From assembly GCF_010183535.1 (NCBI RefSeq), contig NC_071331.1, positions 3,720,001 to 3,784,000 of the forward strand: a DNA stretch of 64,000 nucleotides. Reading direction: 5' to 3'. The position numbers were made by a program, and so were the translations under genes. Positions 25,109 through 37,300 of this stretch are shown piece by piece (position 1 is the first letter of the stretch; each line of letters starts with the position of its first letter). The stretch comes from Caenorhabditis remanei (taxonomy: Eukaryota > Nematoda > Chromadorea > Rhabditida > Rhabditidae). Below the pieces are notes generated by a model that worked only from the letters and a program-made list of their open reading frames with translations, was not told where the DNA came from and made no database searches.

Positions 25109-25214
25109 TAAGCAACGTGGTACTTGAGACTGACTCCACCCCAGTTATTTATGGTGGTATGTTTTGTCGAAATTGCTAGGCAATGAACCACTTGAAAGAA
25201 GTCCGCTTCTTTTG
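25109..25214 (-). promoter_or_regulatory. Promoter-like recurrent box 1
   Basis: On the plus strand the box runs TAAGCAAC, GGTACTTGAGACTGACTC, TTATTTATGGTGGTA, TTGCTAGGCAA, then CACTTGAAAGAAGTCCGC. Read on the minus strand it has a TATA-like ATAAATAAC about 110-120 nt before the ATG at 25037. The TTGC-N3-GCAA palindrome is the best-kept part across the six copies. Confidence 0.55.
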
Positions 25215-25641
25215 TGAATTTTTTTCGTGTACACGTTACTGGAGCACCTGAGACGCTCTTCAGAAAGAATTAAAGTTACTGTGTTGCTTCACATGCAAGC
25301 TGCTCATCTCCGCTCATGCTCTGAGCATCTTCGCGCAACCACAACATATGCGTCGTCGAGCCATCTCGCGCCGGAGCTAGCGCATTGCTTGCCCATTAGC
25401 TGCCCGCGGATTTCCCAAACCGGCGCGATATTGATGTTGTCTGTTGAACAACACCCTCGCCTGCACTTTTTAAAAATATTATCACTCATTAGTTGACATG
25501 TTTCAAAACTGTAAAACTTGATTTGTGAAATTAAAAAAGATCAACTCAAAAGTAACAGAGAAACGTTCAGTCATCATATGGAATCCAGTAGCCGTCAGAT
25601 CTGAAATTTTAGTGAATGACTGTTGAAACTCTTTCATTCTT
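25215..25641. other. Intergenic region between the copy A genes
   Basis: No gene is seen. It lies between the promoter-like box of the mucin-like gene and the stop codon of the VWA-like gene, both on the minus strand. Confidence 0.4.
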
Positions 25642-28103
25642 TTACCCGCTCGTATAAATTCTAATTTGAACTGCATAGATAACGCCATCACTAACTTCAT
25701 AATCCAGCTGCATGTCGTAAACTGAGGCATTCAAAAATAAAATTTCTGACATCAAGTTGTCATAATTCTAAAACAGATTTTTGAAGCAAAATTACGATAC
25801 ATAACTCAACTGCAAATGTGAAATTGACATTCATCGTCAGATTGCCGTTTGTCAATTTCAAATTGAGAGAAAGTTTATCAAATTCCATCGCTTAAAAAAG
25901 AAAAATAGGTTAGTCACAAAATTGTTGACCGGCGAGAATTCTCGCGATTTCTAGTCGGTCAGTAATAGAGTGTCGCCTCGTGAGACGATATTCGCAAATT
26001 TTCTGATTTTCCGGTTTTGGATTTGGTTCGATTTCTCTTGCATTCGGTTCGCAAAATATTGAAAGACAAAGCGAACAGTTCGTATGTCACGCGTTGATCA
26101 TTTCTACCGTAGATTTTCTGAAAATCATTTTTATAATAAAAAGAAAATGGGCGTTGTCTGGACTCTGTCAGGATGTCGGCATTTAATTTTCATACCCAAA
26201 AATAAATTATCATCAAAAAAGGTTTCACGTGAACTCAAGTGGCGTATCCCGAGAAAACGCGCCGCCGGGAAGGCAGATAAGCTGGTATTAAACAAGAATA
26301 AAAATAGTGAACTTTTCCTAAGAAATGAAATAAGTGTTTTGTGAAAATAAGTTTGAAACGAGAGTCAAAAGAGTTGTTTTCCATACCGAACTTTTGTTTT
26401 CAACTGTAGAAATGCTCAACCCGTGACATGCACAGTTCGCTATGTCTCGCAATATTTTGCACGTAATTTGCAAATCGAGACAAACCGAAACCGAATTCTT
26501 GCGTAACTTGCACGAATTCTCGCAATTCACGGGACATGCTGTTCCACGAGGCGACGATAAACTATCTGTACACTAACTTTGGTGTGTTACCAAGTAAAAC
26601 ATAGCTTGATGACGAGGCACTGTCATTTTTGGTAAAGCGATTGAACCGTTTGGTGATAAGTTCACGTTTGCAGCGTAAATCAAGTTATCACTATAGAAAA
26701 ACGGTGGTAAAACGTGTGCCTGAAAATTGTTCAGGTTTTCTATGTCCACAGTTATTTTATGGCTTACATATGGAACGAAGTAGCTATCTGCATAGTAGTA
26801 ATCCCATCCGTTTGTTTGAGTAGTTAGACGTCTAATCGTTTCCGGATGAGAACCTCCCGATGAAATTGAAGAAGTAACAAGAAAAAAATAAATTCGGTAT
26901 TTTCTCATTTGAGCTACCAAATCTGTGATATCTTGTTCATTTGGAGAACGCTTCATTAATATGTATATTCGAGAACCACAAATTGGAACTTGAGTGTTAT
27001 TGATAAACTTCGAAAAGACTTTCAATACATCACTTCCAGTTTCTGGGCTTGTAAAGCTTAATGAAGGGTCGGGAAGTTTAGATCCCATCGCGGTTATCCA
27101 ATCTCTGATAATTAAATAGCGTTATACAGTTAGGCTTATGCATTTTTCGATTGGTTATGATGGTGAGACAATGATGTGGGACACGTCAAGACTAAAGCCT
27201 AGCCGACCATTTTTCGGAACCTGTTTTCAGTGCCAAATCAGTCGTTATTAGTCAAAGGTCACGGTGCCACGTGTTGAGTTCCTATTTTGAAATTTTATTT
27301 CCTGATGTTTTGACGGATTCTGTATCTACAGAACTCATGTGTGAAATATTGAAAAAATTCTATCAAAGCACTGGTTTCTTGTGTTTCTTATTGCTAATTG
27401 ACAAAAAATATAAAGAACGCTTACTTATAATTGTTATGATACTCAATCGTTTCTTCTTGTAGAACATCAAAACGAATATTAGCTATTGTTGTAAATTGCG
27501 GTGAGAGTTCTTCATCAATTGTATCCAGATCTTTAATAATTTGTTGCACTATTGCTGCGTCCATATCATTGGAATATGCAAAAAGAAAAGTGGTGTTAGT
27601 TTTGGGAGTGCAAAGCTCTTTCTCTGAAGAAACATGATGTTGATTGAAAAGAAGACGATTTCAAACGTATCTCCATAACACAAATTGAAGTCCAGTTAGT
27701 AGAATTATACATGCGTTGCCCATCAGCAACGATCCAGGTTTTAGTCTTTGCATCGCAATTTCCTAGAGCTTGGGACGGTAAAAAAGTCTCAAATGGAGAC
27801 GTATTTCAACTAGTAACACAAGAAGTAGAAACTCACGGTCGGATGTATATATTCAATGTCATACAGAGTGTAATTAAGTTGACACCGAGTCCAGGCAACG
27901 CAATTACTGATGTATTGCACAGTTGGTGTGACGAGTGGACGTTGAACAACGTAATCATACCAAGGGTTCTCAGACATCTGATCGATGTTGGTCCTGTCCA
28001 GAAGTGTGATGGGACAAGTGCATGGCGGGGACTTGACAACAAGACATGAGTTAACTAGAACCGGAATTAAAGAAATAAGTAGGTATAAACCGATAGATTT
28101 CAT
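25642..28103 (-). CDS. Secreted protein with VWA-like domain (copy A, 423 aa, 7 exons)
   Basis: Exons are 28103-27837, 27787-27667, 27623-27425, 27104-26768, 26719-26578, 25890-25811 and 25767-25642, all in frame. The protein starts with a signal peptide (IGLYLLISLIPVLVNS) and a Cys-rich N-terminal part (CLVVKSPPCTCP). The core has NTTFLFAYSND, then a VWA-like alternation with NNTQVPICGSRIYILMKRSP, DITDLVAQMRKY and SSGGSHPETI. It ends with a short beta-rich C-terminal segment (IQI-like motif, stop). I associate this pattern with a large nematode-expanded family of secreted VWA-like proteins, but this is from memory. The intron 1 acceptor differs from copy B: 13 bp including the old AG are gone, and ATTTGAG restores the frame. 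Intron 5 is enlarged by a fold-back. Confidence 0.78.
25930..26567. mobile_element. Fold-back element in intron 5 of the copy A VWA-like gene
   Basis: 25965-26110 pairs with 26400-26560, for example GTCGCCTCGTG with CCACGAGGCGAC, and CGCAAAATATTG with CAATATTTTGC. Copy B has only a ~48-nt intron at this point, so the insertion postdates the duplication or was lost from copy B. An 86-codon frame at 26084-26344 inside it has no recognisable domain. Confidence 0.7.
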
Positions 28104-28425
28104 GACGAGCGAACTGACTAATGTGGCTGATTGTTAAATGGAGAACACTTTTTTGTGGGTGTAATTAAATATGCATTGGCAACTCATTGGAATAATCAGT
28201 TGGAATCATCTGATCAGGAGATCATAAAACAATCAGTTTCTGTTCCACTATTCATTTTTGTAATGTTATTATTTTTTAACAGATTATGATTCTGACTCTA
28301 CAGATTATGATTTTCTGACTCTTCCTCTTATGTGTACCTTCTCTAACTTCATTATTTCCTTCTTTTCCAGTTCTAGATTGTGAAGTTCAGGAGATCGAAA
28401 ACACAGAAAGTCGATTCTGAACAAA

Positions 28426-28524
28426 GGGTACTCGAGACAGACTCATCGAGAGTGATTTACGGTGGTACGTTTTGAAGGAGATTGCTATGACAATAGACCA
28501 CTTGAAAGGAGTCCGCTTTTTTGG
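28426..28524 (-). promoter_or_regulatory. Promoter-like recurrent box 2
   Basis: Same order as box 1: GGTACTCGAGACAGACTC, GATTTACGGTGGTACG, ATTGCTATGACAATAG, CCACTTGAAAGGAGTCCGC. The TATA-like word is weakened to GTAAATC on the minus strand. No gene follows on its minus-strand side before the VWA-like gene ATG at 28103, so it may be a relic of a lost first exon. Confidence 0.45.
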
Positions 28525-28920
28525 AGTTCATGCTTGTTTCCAATCTGCATGTCTTAGAAATGTAACATTTTATGTATGTTGACTTTTTCCAAGAAGAGGG
28601 ATTGAGTTGGAAAAGGTGCACCGCCGAATAGAGTCGAACATACTTTTTGATCACAGCCAACAGTGCAGTTGTTCATTTGGCACACACAGAACCAGGATGT
28701 TGTTCAGAAACCTTGAAATACATAACTAACAGATTTTTGGGTCCTCGATTAGTCACGTTTCTTGAAGATACTGTTTCGACTCACTTTGATAGGTTTTTTT
28801 TTTCAATTTTCTCAGTTTGAGTTGCTCTTCATTGTCTTCCACAACATATTTCGTAGCTCTTTTTTATGAAAATGTATAAAAACATGGAAAAAGAAAACTA
28901 GAAAAGAATCTCCTCGCGGC

Positions 28921-29035
28921 TAAGCAACTGGGTACTTGAGACTGACTGACTTGAGACAGGCTCCCCAAAGTTATTTATGGTTGTACGTTTCGAAGGGAAT
29001 TGCTAAGCAATGGCGTACTAGAGAAGAGTTTGGGA
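28921..29035 (-). promoter_or_regulatory. Promoter-like recurrent box 3
   Basis: TAAGCAACTGGGTACTTGAG, AAGTTATTTATGG and ATTGCTAAGCAATGG are in the same order as box 1, with a short internal duplication of the GAGACTGACT word. Confidence 0.45.
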
Positions 29036-29427
29036 CTTTCTTGGTTTTCCACGGGAAAAAAGTTTGTGTGGGAGGGGATCTACATATTTTGAAGGGGGAT
29101 CTGCTTTTTTGTTTCAGTGGCTACTTTATTTTCCCATAATTTTGATTTTTACTGCTTGAAAAAATTATTGGTGTTAATTCAAAATTGGCAAGACATTGTT
29201 TGATTTGGCTTAGAAAGCGTCAATTTGAGAGCATCTATCTATACAAATTCCGTTTTGAATTCAAATTTTTAAAAAATTTGGTAGTATTGCATTTATGCTC
29301 TTGTTTGCATTGTCTCCATACTCACAAAGACTTGTGTCTGTCTATCTGTCCGTCATGTTTGTCCGTTTCTCTGAGGGCATAGGACGTCTAGAGAAATGTT
29401 ACTTTTGTCACTCACTAAATCAACGGC

Positions 29428-29950
29428 AAACCTACAATCTAGTATGATTTCTCTCAAATGAGAGGAACTCATATTCAAACTGCCGCCATAAAGTTTACAA
29501 GGAAGGATGCAAGTGCGCCCCCCGGACGCAGGTCGCGCCGGCGCGCTAACTCTTCACTTCGCCTTCTAGAACATTCGGAGAAATGGCGCGAAACCACCAA
29601 CGCATCAACGGAACAAGCTACAAGCTTCAGTCTTCAACTCAAGTCGACTCACATTGACAACTACAACATCAGCTCACGTCGGAGGACCAACTTCCATGTG
29701 TTCTCGCTGAGAAGCGTGCGCCCAGCCGTATTGGTGCGCCGCTTCAAAGTGAGACACACACACACACTCCGACTACCAGCTCGCCGTCAACCGAGGACAA
29801 CTAACACCAGTTTGCACTAACTCTTACCAGCAACCTCTTCAATAAAGGTTTATCGATCTCTCTTTGTGCACCGCTTTCAGATCACAACACACACAAAACA
29901 GTCAGTGAAACATCCTTAGGGTTGAGGGGCAGGTTTCCACCAAACCTACA
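29428..29950. mobile_element. Copy A-specific ~520-bp insertion, possibly a solo LTR
   Basis: The homologous part of copy B (near 57780) lacks this segment. A 9-bp direct repeat AAACCTACA flanks or ends it (29428-29436 and 29942-29950). The interior is less AT-rich, includes GCGCCGGCGCGC-like sequence, has an AATAAA near 29842 and a CA repeat at about 29755-29770. An LTR-like or other insertion is inferred from its absence in copy B. The class is uncertain. Confidence 0.5.
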
Positions 29951-30371
29951 TAACCCCCCCCCCCCTCGTCACAGCATGCTTAGAAGAAACGTACAACACA
30001 ATTTTTTTTCCAGCTGATCTAGCCTAAAGTAGTCTGAAATTGAAAAAAGTTGAAACATAGTCAGATGGAGAGTTCAATTTTCAAAGTCTGCGAGAAAATT
30101 TATTGATTTTTTAAATTTAAAAAAATTTATTTATTTATTTGAAACGAAAGAACAAGTCACTGACACGTTACATTCAGAAGAGAAGTTTGGAGAGATTTTA
30201 ATTAGACCGGGTCACAGAATTAGATCAGCAAGATATTTAGTAAGATTTAGTTTGGCAAATGTTCCCCTTATTAAAAATTATTCATTTACGTATTTTCTTC
30301 ATCTTGTTTTGAATCGGGAACAATAATTTTGTTGTTCATTTACAATTGTAAAATTTCACTTCATTTCTGAT

Positions 30372-30581
30372 TAGGGCTGTTACAAGTTCATTTCCAAAAC
30401 TTGCTTCCATCGCCCGTTTTCATTTCCAAACCGGCGTCAAACGCCGCTTTTAAGAGCAGAAAATATACTGAAATTGAATGAAAATGATAAAAACCGGTGT
30501 CAAAAGCAAGTTTTGAAAATTGCATTTGCCGCAATCGGTTTCATTTTCGGCGTGGGCGGCAATCGCGTTTAAACATCCCTA
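30372..30581. mobile_element. hAT-like MITE, 210 bp, copy A-specific
   Basis: The ends TAGGGCTGTT / AACATCCCTA (imperfect inverted) are flanked by identical octamers TTTCTGAT (30364-30371 and 30582-30589). Copy B near 58375-58395 reads through the equivalent site without the insert. The interior is self-complementary (AAAACTTGCTT against AAGCAAGTTTT). Confidence 0.85.
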
Positions 30582-31308
30582 TTTCTGATTCTTTGGCAAT
30601 TTTCCATCAGTTTATTTCATTCATCAGTAAAAGTGCTCTGTTTCAAACTCATGTTCAATATTTTTCTTATCAGGTCTCAATTTATTGAGAATGGAAAATG
30701 TTTTTAACTGATTCATTTTTTGTTGGTGAATAACTTTTTTGTATTCATGTTTACTGCCTCTTTTTTGTAAATCACGATTGACCTTTGTTCCCCGAAAAAC
30801 GGATATGGTAGTACGGAGAGAACCCGTCTTGAACATTTCAATTATTCTCAAATACGTGAATTTTAACAGTAATTTGAATGGTTAACAAGTAAGGGTAATG
30901 TTTTTTTTCTGCTTCACTCATGTTTCTTCATAGGGTCACTTGATTCAAAAATCGATTCACTTCGTCTGTTGTGAGCTTTTAGAAAAAATACGGGAAAACG
31001 AAGCCCCGCATAATCATTCTACAGAACTTTACAACGTTTGATATTCTTTTGTGCAAGTGAATTATTTTTTAAATCGAAAAATTCTAATGAATGACAAAGT
31101 TTTTATAATTGGTAGAAGAATGGAAATTCCGTAATCTTATTCAACTCGTGACACAAACTATTTTCTGTTATTCCATGTTCTGTTCTTTTCGTGTGAGTCA
31201 AATTCTGTGTGTCTGTCTCTCCTACAATCCGTCTTTCCAGAGAGAAAATGTTCAACAACAGAATTAAAGTTCTTAGTTTTTCTTCACATTATCCGATTTC
31301 TTTCCTGC

Positions 31309-34300
31309 TTACAACTCCTTTTTTGGTGAAGGCACATCCGCTGAAACCAATACTATATTTTGGCTCAAACTCCCAACTCTCAACTTACGAACACACCGCT
31401 GGAACGTTCCAATCCATTTCCCATCCCCCCCGTTTCCATTTCCCATCCCCCCCCGTTGATTTCCCCGTTGACCGGCCCACTCCATCACATACCATTTGAT
31501 GCAGAGATGGATTACTCGCTCTCCAGGTGCGTAGAACGGCTTCAACTCGGCATCGGTGGGTCGGTTCGTGAAGCGTCGGTCAATGTCGGGCATCGGACAG
31601 GTGGCTGATGTTGGGGGTGGGGTCGAGGTCGTAGTCGAGGTGGTAACCGAAGAAGAAGAGGACGGAGACTTTGTGTTTGTCTTGGTTGACACTTTTTGAT
31701 AATCTGTCGCTTTCGACTTTTCCGAAGTACTCGAAGCTTTTGTTGATTTGGCTGTAGTCGTCTTCGTTCCATCAGATTTGTTGGAAGTTGTTGCACCAGC
31801 TCCTTTCGAGGTTCCAGTGGTCGACGGAGCAGTTGTGGACGTCTTTGTCGAGCTTGAAGATTTGATTGTTACATTAGTTCCACTAGTAGATTTAGCTCCA
31901 GATGATTTAGTAGTAGTTGACGACCCATAAGAACTTGTTCCTGTTTCCGGTTTCTTTGAAGTTGAGGAAGTTTTGGAGGAATCAGTAGTTCCTGTGTTTG
32001 ATGTTGATCCAGTTCCTTGAGTCGGTTTAGTCGTTGTTGAGTTTCTTGAGGATTTTGTGGAAGAGCCCATGGAGCTGGAATCTCCTTTTCCAGTTGCTCC
32101 AGAACTCGATTCAGACGTTTTCGCTTTTGGAGTGGTTTCCATAGTCCCTGTGTAGTCAATGATATGTCCGCTGATGGTCGGTTTCTGGAAAAGGAAATTT
32201 GGGAAGACAGTGAGCCGAAAAACATTATTATTACTCACCGGATAAGCAGTGCTCGTTGATCCAGATCCCTCCGTTTTTCCAGTCGTGACAGTACCAGTTC
32301 CTTGAGTAGTACTGGTTGAAGTAGACGGTGTCGATTTTCCGGTAACTGTGGCTCCACGAGTGGCTGTTGTCTGAAAACATAGGCATTCATTAGATGGAAC
32401 TCCGATGTAACAGTTCCAGAACCGACAGCTTCACTTCCAGTGATTGTCGTTTTCTCCGTTGAGCCATGAACCGTCGATTTGGTTGGTCCAGTGACGGTTT
32501 CTGTAGACGTCGTTCCAGTAGAACCAATTGCAGTTTCAGATTCAGAATGAGTGGAAGAAATTGTGGAGGAGCCAGTCGTTGTCGTCACATCAGCAGATGT
32601 TCCAGTTACATGGGTCCTGCTAGATTCAGAAGTGGTCGGTGTCTGAGATGAGCCGGTTTCAGAAGTGTCGGGCGTGGTCTTCGCGGTTGGATCGGTTGAT
32701 TGGTCAGAGCTTTTTGTACCAGATGTCATTCCTGAAGACGTGGAGCGTTCAGTTTGGTCAGAATCCGTTGTCGTTTTGGCAGACGAAGAGGAATAGGATC
32801 CAGTGGTGGTAGAACCTTGTCTTGGCGTTGTGCTCGATCCGTGAGCTCCAGATTGGTTCTCACTTCCGGTAGTTGTTGAACCAGCTGTCATTCCTGGCGA
32901 CGTTGAAGTAGAAAACGAAGAGGGCACAGTGGAGCTAAAACCTTGGCTTGAAGTTGTTTCTGTTTCATGAGTTCCAGATGAGGTCACTGAAGCCAGATCT
33001 GGAGATTGACTCTTGCTTGTTGAACCAGCTGTAATTCCTGAGGACGTGGGACTTTCAGTTTCATCAGAATTCATCGACCCTTCAGTTGTTTTTGGAGACG
33101 AAGAGGACACAGTGGAGCCAGTTAAACTGCTGATCAGATTGATCAGAGGAGTTGTGAAGCTCTCAGTGAACCAGGATGATTCAGAGGGGTCGGAGGGCGT
33201 TGTGCTTTCACTAGTCTCTTCAGGGTCATCAGAAGTTTCAGTTTTGGTGGTAGAGACAGTTGACTCAAAATCAGCTTCAGTAGTGGTTGCAGGGGTTTCT
33301 AAACAAACAATTTCAAAAAGGTCGTGCTAATAATGGATGTCACCTTTTTCCGTTGTTGTCTCAGGCTCGTTGGAGGAAGGGCTCGTCTTGCTCACAGTGG
33401 TAGACGTGCCTTCTTGCTGGACAGCGGTTGAGGTCACAGTGGAATCTGAAATTATGTACTCAGTCGTGATTTTAAAATTGTTAAAGGTTTTACCTTGCAT
33501 CACACTAGTTGTTGCAGTTGAAGTTTCCTTGAGTTCTGTGGTGGTGACTTTTGAAGTTGTCGATGTTGTTGTTGACTCCTCATGCTCTTCTGTGACCTCA
33601 TTCTCGATAGCCTCTTCATTCTTTGGTCCTTCACTTGTAGTTGTTGAGGAAGGTGCAGTTGTCTGAGTTGATGAGGTGCTAGATGTGGTTGAGGTCTTGT
33701 CAGTTTTGCTTGAGAAACCGCTCAAGAGATCTCCAAGATCTGAAAAATGGTTTTGAAAGAGGAATGTTTATTAAGATGCCTACTTATTGTAGTTGATTCC
33801 ACGGTAGTCGATTTTGTTGTCAGCTCATTGTCATTAGATGGGCCTCCATTATCTCAAAAGATTCAATAGAAATGAATATTTATATTTCAGTTACCATTAT
33901 TTTCAGTCTTCTGTGTCGTCTTCTTCTCCGTTGTGGTTTCCGCTTCACTGGTTGTCGATGTAGATGTCCTTGTAGTGTCTTCCGATGGGAATCCTCCTTG
34001 TCCTGAAAAAAGAAATCAATCAAAAGAAATTTTAAAATATACCTACTTTTCTTTGTAGTCGTGACTTCAGATGTGACTGTCGTTGATTCGGTTGTTGTCG
34101 GTGTCGTTTGAGCTTTTGTTGTCGTTGTTGGCAGTTCTAGAAACAAATGATTTTTGGTCAAGCTAATTATTTGAGACATACCTGAGCAATTGGTCCATAT
34201 TGGGGTCATGTAAGGACATGCGTCTTGGATGCAAAACAAGTAATTATACAGTGCTTCTGCTTTATAGTCTTCCTGGTAAGATTCCAGGTGTAAATGATCC

Positions 34301-37300
34301 GGAGGACCATTTTCCAATGCTGATTTCGCCGCTTCAGTACAACAACCACCAGTATATTCTACAGATACCAAGTTTTCTGGCCCTACTGCATAATAACTAC
34401 TGAAAGGCTCATCAAGCCAATAACACTCCAATTTTTTTGTGGTAGTGACTGGGCTTGTCGTTGTTTCAGCGGTAGAGGAGGAAGTAGTAGTTTCTGAAAG
34501 GATTTGTTTAATAAACAATATAAGAGACAATGTCAGTAATTCTCAAAATGCCCATAGAACACATCGGCCAAACGCAATTAGCCCATTCGGTTTTTTGATA
34601 TTATTGGTCCATATGATGATCTTATGAAAAAACCGTACCGCTTTTTAAGCTCCGCCCCCTTTGACATATAGAAAAAAATCGGGGGAGTGAAAAAATTAAT
34701 TTTTTCCCTTCAACTGATATCTGAAAAAAATGTTTAAAAATGAGTTTTAGGCATGTTTTTGAACATTTTTTGTGTTGACAATTTTTGAAAAATCTTTTGG
34801 CATCAATCAAAAAAAATTGATTTTCGATAAAAATTTACAGTTTTTCGCATACCCCCAACATTTTTTTCATTAGGTTAAAAAAGTTTTTTATTGCATTTTG
34901 ATTGTCTTCAGACCGTCCAACTTTGAGCCAATTTTTATTTCAAAATTCCGCGACCTTTTTTTTCTATAAGCCAAAATGTGTGTTTTTTCACGAAATTTTC
35001 ACGTACCCCCCTCCATGGTGAAAAAAGTGAAAGTTTCAAAAATTCAAGAAACTTCGTATATAAGTTTATTAAACAGTAATCAAAATGTTCACAAAGTTTG
35101 AAAACCTTTAAAACATTTCCACTGAAGTTATGAGACCTCAAAATTCAATGTCGCGTTTTTCAGATACTTTCTGTGAAAAACTGATTTTTTAAACAAATTT
35201 TCATTAGTTTTTAATCTTATTTTTTATTGGAAACATCCTTAAATTTCAAAAACCTTTGTTTCGATTTTTCCTTTCTTCTAAACTCTTATTTTTCCAAAAA
35301 ATTGGTTTGTCAAAAATTTCTTTTTTTTTCAATTTAACTTAAAATTCGGCCAACTTTGAAACTTTGTCACAAGGTACCCTGTTATCCAATTAAAAAAAAA
35401 TAGTGTTGTTCGTATAGATCAGACCTAGCTCTACATTTTTATAGTTGACAACTTTTTTGTACGGTCCCACCCTAGACAGATATGGTGTGGCGGAGTAAGC
35501 ATACCTTCCTGTCTTCAGGTAAACGGGATGTACGCCTACCTTACTTCAGATGGCTATAACTGTCTAGGGTGGGACCGTACAAAAAAGTTGTCAACTATAA
35601 AAATGTAGAGCTAGGTCTGATCTATACGAACAACACTATTTTTTTTAAAATTGGATAACAGGGTACCTTGTGACAAAGTTTCAAAGTTGGTCGAATTTTA
35701 AGTTAAATTGAAAAAAAAAGAAATTTTTGAAAAACCAATTTTTTGGAAAAATAAGAGTTTAGAAGAAAGGAAAAATCGAAAAAAAAGGTTTTTGAAATTT
35801 AAGGATGTTTCCAATAAAAAATAAGATCAAAAACAAATGAAAATTTGTTTAAAAAATCAGTTTTTCACAGAAAGTATCTGAAAAACGCGACATTGAATTT
35901 TGAGGTCTCATAACTTCAGTGGAAATGTTTTAAAGGTTTTCAAACTTTGTGAACATTTTGATTACTGTTTAATAAACTTATATACGAAGTTTCTTGAATT
36001 TTTGAAACTTTCACTTTTTTCACCATGGAGGGGGGTACGTGAAAATTTCGTGAAAAAACACACATTTTGGCTTATAGAAAAAAAAGGTCGCGGAATTTTG
36101 AAATAAAAATTAGCTCAAAGTTGGACGGTCTGAAGACAATCAAAATGCAATAAAAAACTTTTTTAACCTAATGAAAAAAATGTTGGGGGTATGCGAAAAA
36201 CTGTAAATTTTTATCGAAAATCAATTTTTTTTGATTGATGCCAAAAGATTTTTCAAAAATTGTCAACACAAAAATGTTCAAAAACATGCCAAAAACTCAT
36301 TTTTAAACATTTTTTTCAGATATCAGTTGAAGGGAAAAAATTAATTTTTTCACTCCCCCGATTTTTTTCTATATGTCAAAGGGGGCGGAGCCTAAAAAGC
36401 GATACGGTTTTTTCATAAGATCATCATATGGACCAATAATATCAAAAAACCGAATGGGCTAATTGCGTTTGGCCGATGTGTTCTATGGGCAGTTGGCCTT
36501 TGGTTGATCACTAGAGAAAGTCTCTCATAATACGTAATAATGTGAGGAAAGAAAATTTAGAGAGCCTACCTGAGCAGTTGTTCCAGACTTCATTCATTCC
36601 TGGGCAGGCTTCAGGAATACAAAGCAGTAGATTAACGAGAGCTTCTTGTTTGATGATATTGACAGCATTAGCAAATTTATCGCCGAGGTTGAGTTTGTCC
36701 AGAACTCCGTTACTTGGAAGTTTTTCAGAATCGGTAATTTTTGATGGATAAGCACTTTCGTTCAGGTATTTCAATGCAAGATACGAACAACACGATCCAT
36801 TGTACTCAAATGTAGTTTTAAATCCATCGGTAACGTTGAAAGGAGTGGCTAACCATGAACATTCAATTTCGGTTGTTTTAGTTGTCTCGTCTGTAATGAT
36901 TAATATTTAAAACAAGCTGCTACGTTTCTTCTCTTCCAATTCAGAAATGCATCAGAAATGATTTTGATAAATAATCTAGAAATTTCAAATTTCTACCGTG
37001 TTTACTGTTTTTGGATTCATTGGGGGTTATGAAGTTTAGTAGAGGAAAATTAATGTCCTGTCTGAGGAATAGTGAGTCAAAAAATATTTTTGTAGTTTCA
37101 GAAAAACATTGTCTCTAATATTTTAGTGAAAATCTAAACATGATAAACTTCATCTTACCCTGCAAGGACATGCAATTTCTTCCAAATGTTAGGTAAACAG
37201 CCTCAATTATAAAAAACTTATTGATTGAATGTGCAGCCTTCCAGTCATCAATAAATCCAACTGATGGAAAAGAATCCAAATAAACCACAACATCTTCCAG

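Larger units (their letters stand above)
20574..31302. repeat. Tandem segmental duplication, left copy (A)
   Basis: The left edge reads TTCCTGCTTACAACTCC, and the same edge reappears at about 31302, where copy B starts. Copy A therefore ends where copy B begins, in direct orientation. It carries the mucin-like gene, the VWA-like gene and the non-coding tail up to the segment at about 31000-31270, which matches about 58800-59080. Copy-specific insertions here are the fold-back at 25930-26567, the ~520-bp insertion at 29428-29950 and the hAT-like element at 30372-30581. Confidence 0.88.

Noticed and set aside
26084..26344. 86-codon basic frame on the plus strand
   Set aside because: It is contained in an intronic fold-back absent from copy B, with no domain.
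29458..29820. 120-codon Arg/Ser-rich frame
   Set aside because: It lies within a copy-specific insertion with LTR-like features. The composition reflects GC-rich repeat sequence, not a protein.
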